From positions 1 through 6,270 of the forward strand of contig NZ_JBALOX010000227.1 of NCBI RefSeq assembly GCF_036965165.1: DNA of 6,270 bases, read 5' to 3'. Each line of letters opens with the position of its first letter. The stretch's first letter is position 1. This stretch comes from Ferdinandcohnia sp036965165. GTDB taxonomy: Bacteria; Bacillota; Bacilli; Bacillales; Bacillaceae_L. Below the pieces are notes generated by a model that was not told where the DNA came from, did no database searches, and was given only the letters and a program-made list of their open reading frames with translations. A program made the position numbers and the translations under genes. Below are positions 1 to 4,885 of the stretch, one piece after another.

Positions 1-52
1 ATCCCTACCTCTTGGTGCCCAGGTTGAAATCGAGATGATAGCTAGGAGATAA
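1..52 (+). CDS. 3' end of a gene, possibly RidA/YjgF family
   Basis: Only the last 16 codons are present (frame from base 2, TAA at 50-52), giving SLPLGAQVEIEMIARR. A C-terminus of the form 'LP.G..VEIEMIA' resembles the end of RidA/YjgF/UK114 proteins, small cytosolic deaminases that hydrolyse reactive enamine or imine intermediates formed by PLP enzymes. The match rests on about ten residues, so the family call is tentative. That a real gene ends here is supported by the terminator-type hairpin that follows at 119-142. Confidence 0.45.
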   Translation, partial: SLPLGAQVEIEMIARR

Positions 53-86
53 AATTCAGTTTCAAGATATTGATTAACCATCTTTG

Positions 87-173
87 TTGAATTAACGGGT
101 GGCGTTAATTTGAGATCCAGCTGTCTTTCCGGGGCAGCTTTTCTTGTTGAACTAAAGGAGCAATTTAGTTTAA
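87..173 (+). repeat. Intergenic hairpin element A
   Basis: This is one of the two best-preserved copies of the repeat family in this window. The left end is TTGAATTAACGGGT (87-100). The middle is a GAGATC-type lead-in and a hairpin with arms AGCTGTC and GGCAGCT. After a short T run comes the right end, 147-173, itself a near-perfect palindrome: TTGAACTAAA (147-156) pairs with TTTAGTTTAA (164-173) with a single G-T pair around a 7-nt loop. It aligns along its whole length with element C (3198-3286) and more loosely with element B (690-775). It resembles dispersed intergenic repeats of Bacillus genomes, but I cannot assign a published family name. Confidence 0.75.
119..142 (+). terminator. Terminator-like hairpin in element A
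   Basis: The stem AGCTGTC (119-125) / GGCAGCT (133-139) has 7 pairs including one G-U, a 7-nt loop, and a short T run at 139-142. It lies 66 nt downstream of the stop codon of the partial first gene and probably ends its transcript. Confidence 0.65.
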
Positions 174-201
174 TAATAGTAAAATTCTGTTAAAAAGGGG
201 T

Positions 202-207
202 TATAAT
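202..207 (+). promoter_or_regulatory. Candidate -10 box for the 244 gene
   Basis: A perfect TATAAT at 202-207 lies 36 nt upstream of the ATG and just after element A. No convincing TTGACA-like -35 box is visible 16-18 nt upstream, so this is a partial promoter match. Confidence 0.4.
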
Positions 208-243
208 ACACCATATTCTATTAACTAATTAAAGGAGTAAGAA

Positions 244-663
244 ATGATTAACTTTAAAAATATGAGTACAAAAGAAAAAGTATTGTTTGCTGTAAATCCC
301 CAACTCTACCTAATAGGAAAAGGAACGCAAAAGGCAATTGAAAAAGTTCAAAGTATTGCTGAAAATGAAAACTCAACAATGGATAAATTAAAAGAAGAAG
401 CAGCACGTCAAGAAATTATAGCTCAAGTATCGGAAGCCCAAGCAAGGGTTTCTCAAGAATTAGCTATTGCACAAAGAATTAATACTGCTCAAGAGGTCGA
501 AATAGAGGAGTTTTACGATACTTCTGGAAAAGGTGGATTAAGTGCCAATATTACAGAAGGGACTGTTACAGCTGGATTAACAGGGGAAGGTAGAAAAGTA
601 ACAAAACGAATTTACCGGTTTACTGGTTGGCACGATGGAGCCAATGAAGTGTTTGACAAATGA
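244..663 (+). CDS. Hypothetical soluble protein with coiled coil
   Basis: I do not recognise this 139-residue protein. The start is well supported: AAGGAG at 232-237 lies 6 nt before the ATG. There is no signal peptide and no membrane segment, so it is probably cytosolic. Residues about 30-88 are rich in Glu, Lys, Ala and Gln and look like a long amphipathic helix or coiled coil. The last 50 residues are a different, Gly/Thr-rich segment of likely beta structure: EVEIEEFYDTSGKGG, then TVTAGLTGEGRKVTKRIY, then FTGWHDG. A Met at residue 7 could be an internal start but lacks a comparable ribosome site. The gene stands alone between elements A and B and is probably monocistronic. The frame is clean throughout, unlike that of the next two genes. 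Confidence 0.8.
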   Translation: MINFKNMSTKEKVLFAVNPQLYLIGKGTQKAIEKVQSIAENENSTMDKLKEEAARQEIIAQVSEAQARVSQELAIAQRINTAQEVEIEEFYDTSGKGGLSANITEGTVTAGLTGEGRKVTKRIYRFTGWHDGANEVFDK

Positions 664-689
664 AAAAAGAATTTGAAGAATAGGTATTA

Positions 690-775
690 TTGAACTATCG
701 TGTACAAGTTTAAGATTAGAGCTGTCATTTTGACAGCTTTGGTTGTTCCACTAACAGGGCAGGATACTCGAATAA
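690..775 (+). repeat. Intergenic hairpin element B
   Basis: This is a diverged copy of the A/C element. The left end is TTGAACTATCG at 690-700, followed by a TTTAAGATTAG lead-in, a hairpin with the same AGCTGTC left arm, TTTGGTTGTT, and a degenerate right end CACTAACAGGGCAGG. It starts 26 nt after the stop codon of the 244-663 gene. The hairpin is fully paired although the outer arms have decayed. Confidence 0.7.
720..740 (+). terminator. Terminator-like hairpin in element B
   Basis: A perfect 8-bp stem, AGCTGTCA (720-727) / TGACAGCT (731-738), has a 3-nt loop. It is followed by only three T before GG, so it is a modest intrinsic terminator for the 244-663 gene. Confidence 0.6.
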
Positions 776-803
776 GACTTCGCTAAATTAATGGGGTGAG
801 ATA

Positions 804-1057
804 ATGGCTTTATTGGGGTCAATGTCTGTTTTAATTGGTTTTTTGTCATTATATGGTGGATTTGCCTATAATAAAAAAGACACGAAACCGAGGGTTTAGA
901 TGGTTCTGAAGCCGATTCAATCATCGGTACCATCATCACTTTATCCGTTGTCATCTTATTAAGACTGTTGCCATATCAGGTTAGCAAAACATTGTTATTT
1001 ATATTTGCCTTTATTTGTTTTTGTTTTAGTGTTTATGCTTTTACTCACTTACACTAA
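804..1057 (+). pseudogene. Small membrane protein gene with a single-base frameshift
   Basis: ATG at 804 follows GGGGTGAG (793-800, 3 nt apart). It opens a frame of 31 codons (MALLGSMSVLIGFLSLYGGF, then AYNKK) that ends at TAG 897-899. The -1 frame continues without a stop from before 890 to TAA 1055-1057 and encodes GLDGSEADSIIG, then a hydrophobic run TIITLSVVILLRLLPY, then a second hydrophobic segment LLFIFAFICFCFSVYAF and THLH. Joined, the product would be about 84 residues with three membrane segments. The simplest repair is one extra A in the A6 run at 873-878. I do not recognise the family. The final TAA lies in a CACTAACGGGTGC element end and is followed at once by a terminator. It could be a pseudogene, a base-calling error in a homopolymer, or translational frameshifting. 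Confidence 0.55.
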
Positions 1058-1108
1058 CGGGTGCTTTCCTTAAAGAAGGAGAAGTGCCCTTTTTTGTAGA
1101 AGTTATTG
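1049..1108 (+). repeat. Intergenic hairpin element D, cut by the N run
   Basis: The left end TTACACTAACGGGTGC (1049-1064) matches the family, but the hairpin is of a different sequence type from A, B and C. After the T run the sequence goes GTAGAAGTTATTG and enters the N run exactly where a TTATTGAACTAACGGGG right end would be expected. The last codons and stop of the small membrane protein gene lie inside this element. Confidence 0.6.
1059..1095 (+). terminator. Strong intrinsic terminator in element D
   Basis: The left arm 1059-1071 (GGGTGCTTTCCTT) pairs with 1076-1089 (AAGGAGAAGTGCCC) over 13 pairs, with three G-U pairs and one bulged A, around an AAAG loop. It is followed by six T (1090-1095). 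It begins 2 nt after the stop codon of the frameshifted small membrane protein gene. Confidence 0.8.
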
Positions 1109-1158
1109 NNNNNNNNNNNNNNNNNNNNNNNNNNNNNNNNNNNNNNNNNNNNNNNNNN
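1109..1158. other. Assembly gap of 50 N
   Basis: Exactly 50 N. It separates two convergent hairpin elements (D on +, and the partial element at 1159-1190 on -), so repeat or hairpin structure is the likely cause. The true length is unknown. Confidence 0.95.
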
Positions 1159-1190
1159 CCTTTTCACAAAGGATGCCTGCATTAGTTGCA
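1159..1190 (-). repeat. Partial hairpin element G, reverse orientation
   Basis: Read on the minus strand this gives AACTAATGCAGGCATCC, then TTTGTGAAAAGG, and then runs into the N run. It has the family's AACTAA-y-G left end and the start of a hairpin (CCTTT 1159-1163 pairs AAAGG 1168-1172). The GCAT arm at 1173-1176 has lost its partner in the gap. It would be the terminator of the DUF3888 gene, whose TAA stop lies within it. Confidence 0.5.
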
Positions 1191-1564
1191 TTTAGTTATT
1201 TCATTTGGCTTTAATCTTTTTCGTTTGAAATCAATAGATTGCCACTCTAGGGTTTTTTCATTACTAAAGGTGATTGTCACTAAATCATTAGGAGGACCGT
1301 GAGCACCTTCAAATGTTCTTACCTGCACGGTAACATTACATAAGTAAGTACCTCTTGGCAGCCGTTTAATTTGGATGATTTTACCGCACTCATTTTGTGT
1401 AACTTCGCCAAAATGCTTCTCCAATTCCTGTTGAATTAAGGGATAAAGCATATTGAAAATCACATTATCACCCAACTGTATATCATTTTCAGTTACGGTT
1501 TCGGCTTTGACAGGGGAATAAGAGAAAATGGTCAAGCAATCAATATTAAAAGGTTTTTTTTCAT
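1182..1564 (-). CDS. DUF3888-type exported protein, frameshifted in the signal peptide
   Basis: The mature part (ETVTENDIQ onward, to KCN and TAA) carries the DUF3888 pattern: LYPLIQQELEKHFGE, a central IIQIKRLPRGTYLCNVTVQV, and TFEGAHGPPNDLVTITF. DUF3888 proteins are short Bacillus secreted proteins of unknown function. The open frame can be extended to an ATG at 1577, but that ATG overlaps a GGAGG and has no ribosome site of its own. The GGAGG at 1572-1576 instead serves ATG 1564-1562, which reads MKKNLLILIA and then hits TGA (1534-1532). Adding one T in the CTTG at about 1533-1536 joins it to LTIFSYSPVKA, making a textbook signal peptide with cleavage after VKA. So the true start is probably 1564, with a single-base loss, real or artefactual. 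Confidence 0.75.
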
Positions 1565-1577
1565 AAAAATCCTCCAT
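1562..1577 (-). promoter_or_regulatory. Ribosome site deciding the DUF3888 start
   Basis: On the minus strand the sequence is ATGGAGGATTTTTATG. The GGAGG lies 7 nt before the second ATG (1564) and immediately after the first ATG (1577). The inner ATG is therefore the natural start, and the outer one is only an open-frame extension created by the frameshift. Confidence 0.7.
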
Positions 1578-1612
1578 TCAATGCTGCTTTTAGTATGAAC
1601 ATAAAAGAACTT

Positions 1613-1683
1613 TTTATTAAACTAACAGGTGCGATTCTTGAATAACGAGGAATCGCTTTTTTCTTATTCAAGTAAAGAAGCAG
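1613..1683 (+). repeat. Intergenic hairpin element E, in a divergent gap
   Basis: The left end TTATTAAACTAACAGGTGC (1613-1631) and right end CTTATTCAAGTAAAGAAGCAG-like sequence (1663-1683) match the family frame. The hairpin inside (GCGATTC/GAATCGC) differs from those of the other elements. It lies between the 5' ends of the DUF3888 gene and the lipoprotein gene, not behind a visible gene. Confidence 0.65.
1631..1662 (+). terminator. Terminator-like hairpin with no upstream gene
   Basis: A perfect 7-bp stem, GCGATTC (1631-1637) / GAATCGC (1650-1656), is extendable by two pairs (one T-G, one T-A) and followed by six T (1657-1662). It has the shape of a plus-strand intrinsic terminator, but no plus-strand gene ends before it. 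Part of the loop and flank, CTTGAATAA (1637-1645), is a perfect 9-bp complement of TTATTCAAG (1664-1672) just after the T run. Confidence 0.7.
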
Positions 1684-1786
1684 AAATTGTTCAAGATAAG
1701 ACTTTTTGTAACTAAATTAACAACCACATCGTCTAAACATTAAATGAGTAGACTTTGAAGTTCATATATTAAATTGGAGGGATACA

Positions 1787-2485
1787 ATGAAATCTGCTTT
1801 ATTGTTAGCAGTCTTATTTACCCTGAGTTCCTGTGTTAAGGAGAATACTAATGAGTACGAAAAGAATACACCTGTGGTCTCAGGAGATATTACCATAGAT
1901 AGTGCTATAAACACAGAGTTTACGCCAAGCACTAAACGGAATGTTTTAAAAAATCATCCTGAATATATAGCTAAAAATGAAGGTGAAGTTTCTGAGCTAG
2001 ATTTTGAAATGGCTTATGAAATGTGTGTGAGAGTGCTTAATGACTATTATAAAGCCGTCTGGAACGGATTGGATATTAAATTGGATACATTTATCAACAA
2101 CGATAATCTTAAACAGTATACGCAAAATAAAATTCAATCCCAACATAATGTAAAAGGCAAATGGAATGATAATGTCAAAAATATTGAGATTGAGGATTGG
2201 GAAGTGGAATATACAGAGGATATGGATGGAGGTTTTCTCTATTTAAAGTTACCTGTGGAAATTAAAAAGGATGTAGGTGGTTACGGTGAAATCACCGAAT
2301 TTCTTGTTCGTAATAAAAACGGCAAGTTAGTCATTGCTGATTGGTATACCGGTGCAAAAGATAGTTATGATTTCTTGGTGCGTGGAGAAAATCTAACAAT
2401 TGACAACCCTAATATTTGGAATGATAGTGAATGGGTAAAGAAGTTAAATAATAAACAGGTAGATTTTTCAGGCTCAACTCGATAG
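1787..2485 (+). CDS. Putative lipoprotein of unknown function
   Basis: A 232-residue protein with ATG preceded by TTGGAGGG (1774-1781). The N-terminus MKSALLLAVLFTLSSC is a short lipoprotein signal with lipobox L13-S14-S15-C16, so Cys16 would be lipidated and the protein anchored on the outer face of the membrane. A polar Asn/Glu/Lys linker follows to about residue 70. A compact domain at about 73-195 follows, containing FEMAYEMCVRVLNDYYKAVW and an alternating beta pattern ending in FLVRNKNGKLVIADWYTG. That layout (helices, then strands with a WY pair) is compatible with an NTF2-like fold, but this is a guess from pattern only. The acidic tail contains NPNIWNDSEW. The frame is intact and the gene stands alone on its strand. 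Confidence 0.8.
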   Translation: MKSALLLAVLFTLSSCVKENTNEYEKNTPVVSGDITIDSAINTEFTPSTKRNVLKNHPEYIAKNEGEVSELDFEMAYEMCVRVLNDYYKAVWNGLDIKLDTFINNDNLKQYTQNKIQSQHNVKGKWNDNVKNIEIEDWEVEYTEDMDGGFLYLKLPVEIKKDVGGYGEITEFLVRNKNGKLVIADWYTGAKDSYDFLVRGENLTIDNPNIWNDSEWVKKLNNKQVDFSGSTR

Positions 2486-2548
2486 TTAGTTAATTACAGC
2501 TAACTTTGGAAAACTCAGTATAAGATTTGCTTCAAAAATAAATTCTCT

Positions 2549-2613
2549 TATTAAACTAAAGGGTNNNNNNNNNNNNNNNNNNNNNNNNATTGAACAAACG
2601 GGGCAGTTTAGTG
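2549..2613 (+). repeat. Intergenic hairpin element F, core replaced by N
   Basis: The left end TTATTAAACTAAAGGGT (2548-2564) and right end ATTGAACAAACGGGGCAG with TTTAGT (2589-2613) are recognisable. The hairpin that should sit between them is exactly the part missing as 24 N. It lies downstream of the lipoprotein gene and probably carries its terminator. Confidence 0.65.
2565..2588. other. Assembly gap of 24 N
   Basis: The N run lies between the GGGT left end and the ATTGAACAAACGGGG right end of element F, so the missing sequence is predicted to be a terminator-type hairpin. In elements D and E the equivalent stretch is about 35 nt, so 24 may be an underestimate. Confidence 0.9.
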
Positions 2614-2651
2614 GAAAATAATAAGAGAATTTGGAGGGGGATAGAGTCAGA

Positions 2652-3206
2652 ATGAAAATAAAAATATTATTTTTTCTTTTAGTGTTCGGCATTGGATTTT
2701 CATTTTACTATTTTAATGAATATAAAATTGAAAATGATAAAGAAGCTATCCAATCAAGTTTAAAAGTTTGGCTAAATAGAGGGTATAGTATGGAAGTTTA
2801 TGAACCTAAAATACTAAATGTGGTACAACTTGATGATTCAAAATCATATGTATCATTATTTCAATTCCATGAAGGGTATGGATACGCTCACCTTGTTGAA
2901 GGAATAAATGGTAAGTTGAAAATAGTTACGAGTAGTCATGGCGGGAGTTTAATTAATAATCGGTTAATAGAAACAAGTGAAGGTAAGTACATAGTCTTGT
3001 ATGGGAAAAACCCTAATTTGAAAATCAATACTATTTTAATCAATTCAAAAAATAAGATACATGACCTTAAATTGAACATGCCTGATGACGAATCATTACT
3101 TATATACGAAAAAGTGCCTGACCATTTTGAGAACCCTCTTCCTGATGAATTTATACTATTAGATGGAAACGATAATGAAATTGAATTAGTCCATTACTTC
3201 AACTAA
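2652..3206 (+). CDS. Hypothetical protein with N-terminal membrane anchor
   Basis: A 184-residue protein not recognised as a family member. A TTG at 2631 is in frame but belongs to the ribosome site TTGGAGGGGG. The ATG at 2652, 11 nt after GGAGGGGG, directly precedes the hydrophobic segment, so it is the preferred start. Residues 1-21, MKIKILFF then LLVFGIGFSFYYF, form a single helix or uncleaved signal anchor, leaving the rest outside the cell. The exposed part alternates short beta-like stretches (SYVSLFQFHEGYGYAHLVEG, KYIVLYGKNP, EFILLDGNDNEIELVHYFN), as in small Bacillus exported proteins. The TAA stop is part of element C. It follows the lipoprotein gene on the same strand, but element F separates them, so independent transcription is likely. 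Confidence 0.75.
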   Translation: MKIKILFFLLVFGIGFSFYYFNEYKIENDKEAIQSSLKVWLNRGYSMEVYEPKILNVVQLDDSKSYVSLFQFHEGYGYAHLVEGINGKLKIVTSSHGGSLINNRLIETSEGKYIVLYGKNPNLKINTILINSKNKIHDLKLNMPDDESLLIYEKVPDHFENPLPDEFILLDGNDNEIELVHYFN

Positions 3207-3286
3207 TGGGTGCAAGAGTTAAAGATCAGAGCTGTCACAAGGGTAGCTTTTTCTTGCTGTACTGGCTAACGGGCAGTTTAGTTTAA
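3198..3286 (+). repeat. Intergenic hairpin element C
   Basis: A full-length copy closely matching element A: left end TTCAACTAATGGGTGC (3198-3213), lead-in TTAAAGATCAG, hairpin with AGCTGTC left arm, TTTTTCTTG, and right end CTAACGGGCAGTTTAGTTTAA (3266-3286). The first bases also encode the final residue and stop (AAC TAA) of the preceding gene. Confidence 0.75.
3230..3252 (+). terminator. Intrinsic terminator in element C
   Basis: The stem AGCTGTC (3230-3236) / GGTAGCT (3242-3248) has 7 pairs, two of them G-U, with a 5-nt loop and five T at 3248-3252. It ends the 2652-3206 transcript. Compared with the A and B copies, the right arm differs in sequence but pairing is kept. Confidence 0.7.
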
Positions 3287-3310
3287 GTACAATTTTTCAC
3301 AAAGTTATAT

Positions 3311-3342
3311 AAAAAGGCTAGAAATATATATCTAGCCTTTTT
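3311..3342. terminator. Bidirectional intrinsic terminator
   Basis: A perfect 12-bp stem AAAAAGGCTAGA (3311-3322) / TCTAGCCTTTTT (3331-3342) encloses an 8-nt AT loop. A-rich and T-rich flanks give a U tail on both strands. It can act as a second stop for the plus-strand small genes and as the stop for the minus-strand MocR gene ending at 3501. It is not related to the hairpin-element family. Confidence 0.85.
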
Positions 3343-3500
3343 CGGTTACTTATCGTTCGCACTGATTCGTTATTTAATCTAAAGTGATCTCATTAGATGA
3401 AGACACCGTTTTGTCCTTGTTAATCAGGACTTTATTCATATTTTCTTAACGTTGGAAATTGCTTAATCCTAACGCTACCTTCTATATAAACATACCCATA

Positions 3501-4866
3501 CTAAAAGAGTAATAAGTTATTTGGAGCAATATGATTTTTTCTACTGTCAATTAAAGCAATACAGTGAGCCAATCTCTCTACCCCTAGTTTAATTTGTCTT
3601 TCGTTCACTTGAGAGATGCTTAATCGAAGGAGATTATCCTTCTTATATTCTGGTAAAAACATTCTAGAGGCATCATCAACATATATATGCTCCTCGCTCA
3701 GCCTATGGACTACTTGTTTTGCTGTCACATTTTCGGGCAAATTGATGGATATATAGAAACCTGATGTCGGTTTGGAAAAATGAGTATTAGCCGGTAGCAA
3801 TAACTCACATGCTTCTTGAAGGATTTGCATTTTAGTACGGTATAGTTCTTTTATTCTTTTGAGATGGCCATTAAACATTCCACTTTTCAAATAGATTTCT
3901 AGCGCACCTTGAGAAAGTGCTGAACTATTAAAATCCGAACTAAATTTATATCGTAAAAAATTGTTAATCATTAATGTAGGAAGTACGACCGTAGCAATCC
4001 TTAACCCTGGAAGAAAAACTTTCGAAAAGCTTTTTATATAAATCACTCTTCCAGACGGATCAAAAGAAAATAAAGGATCTGATTTTGCATTTGGATCAAG
4101 GTCCCCTAAAAAGTCATCCTCCACTATATATACATCATATTTTTCTGCTAGCTCTACAATTTTTTTCTTTTCACTATTCGTGTAACAATGTCCAAGTGGA
4201 TTGTGAAATCTCGGGATAATATAGAAGAATTTTATATCATTATTTCGAAAAATGTATTCAAGACGATCAAAATCAATCCCTTCCATCGATAACTCAATTC
4301 CAAAAGTAGTAGTTTGGTGTAGGTTGATGGACTCAATGAAACCGAAATAAGTANNNNNNNNNNNNNNNNNNNNNTGGAAATGGCATAGAAACTAATAAGT
4401 TAAGGGCTTGCTGCGAGCCAGATACGACTACAACTCTTTCAGGTTGAGTGAACACCTGTAAATTCTGCAAATACTTTACTAGCTGTACGCGTAATGAGTA
4501 GAGCCCCTGTTGATCGGAGTATGTAAAAAGCTCTGCTTTATATTGTTCAATTGCTTGATTTATACAATGTTGAAATTCGACATAGGGCATAACGTTGTTA
4601 TCTGGACCAGCTGATAAGAAATCAATCACTACATTTTCATTCGTCGCTTTTTGATATTCATTCACAACAAAGTAGCCACTTTTAGGAACAGAATAAATTA
4701 AATGTTCTTTTTCTAGTTCCTCGTATGCTTTAATAACTGTATTTTTACTACATGAAAAATCCTCAGATAGCTGACGAACAGAAGGAAGTTTACTCCCTGC
4801 AATTAGCGATCCCTTTGCTAGCTGATGCTTAATTTCCTCCATTATCTTCAAATACTTTGATGACAT
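3501..4866 (-). CDS. MocR-type transcription regulator (GntR HTH + PLP aminotransferase domain), interrupted by N
   Basis: One gene in two visible pieces. The N-terminal part (ATG 4866, GAGGAGGG at 4883-4876) is a GntR winged helix: residues 1-70 with KLPSVRQLSEDFSCSKNTV and YEELEKEHLIYSVPKSGYFV. The aminotransferase-like sensor domain follows, with VVSGSQQALNLL before the gap and TYFGFIESINLHQ after it. PLP-site features are visible: the Asn of RFHNPLGH, the Asp pair of YIVEDDF, the Schiff-base Lys of SFSKVFLPGLR (codon 4022-4020), and the terminal LLRLSISQVNE. Total length is near 455-465 residues, normal for MocR proteins, which bind PLP or a PLP-amino acid adduct and control adjacent genes. 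As spelled, the 21 N put the two halves out of frame. The reading continues if the real gap is 2 mod 3, so the gene is probably intact. An ATG at 4286 is only an internal Met. Confidence 0.88.
4354..4374. other. Assembly gap of 21 N inside the MocR gene
   Basis: It falls between VSMPFP and TYFGFIES of the aminotransferase domain. With 21 N the frames of the two halves disagree, so the stated length cannot be exact. Family proteins usually have about 8-12 residues here. Confidence 0.9.
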
Positions 4867-4885
4867 ATAATTAATCCCTCCTCAA

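Larger units (their letters stand above)
2540..2632. repeat. 14-bp perfect inverted repeat enclosing element F
   Basis: AAATTCTCTTATTA at 2540-2553 is the exact reverse complement of TAATAAGAGAATTT at 2619-2632. The arms enclose element F and its N run. The right arm runs into the ribosome site of the 2652 gene (GGAGGGGG begins at 2633). A long RNA stem here would place the ribosome site at its foot. Confidence 0.75.

Noticed and set aside
873..879. Programmed -1 frameshift site in the small membrane gene
   Set aside because: AAAAAAG is present, but its phase is AAT AAA AAA GAC rather than A AAA AAG, and I see no clear downstream stimulatory stem, so an indel is the simpler explanation.
751..954. 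Minus-strand open frame of 67 codons
   Set aside because: It is antisense to the small membrane protein gene, has no ribosome site, and its composition reflects the complementary strand.
2484..2505. Hairpin AGTTAG/CTAACT right after the lipoprotein stop
   Set aside because: It has only 6 AT-rich pairs, a 10-nt loop and no T run, so it is too weak to call a terminator.
2486..2692. Minus-strand open frame across the 24 N
   Set aside because: It reads through unknown bases and overlaps element F and the start of the 2652 gene. It has no recognisable protein features.
87..3286. Hairpin elements as integron attC sites
   Set aside because: The layout of one gene per structured repeat, and chance GTTGAAC/GTTGAAT matches to the GTTRRRY core, suggested it. 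However, the elements have intrinsic-terminator hairpins, lack paired core sites at both ends, occur in both orientations, and no integrase gene is present.
3413..3474. Short hairpins GTCCT/AGGAC and CGTTGGA/TCCTAACG downstream of the MocR gene
   Set aside because: They have short or bulged stems and no T tract on the minus strand, where a MocR terminator would need it. The 3311-3342 hairpin is far better.
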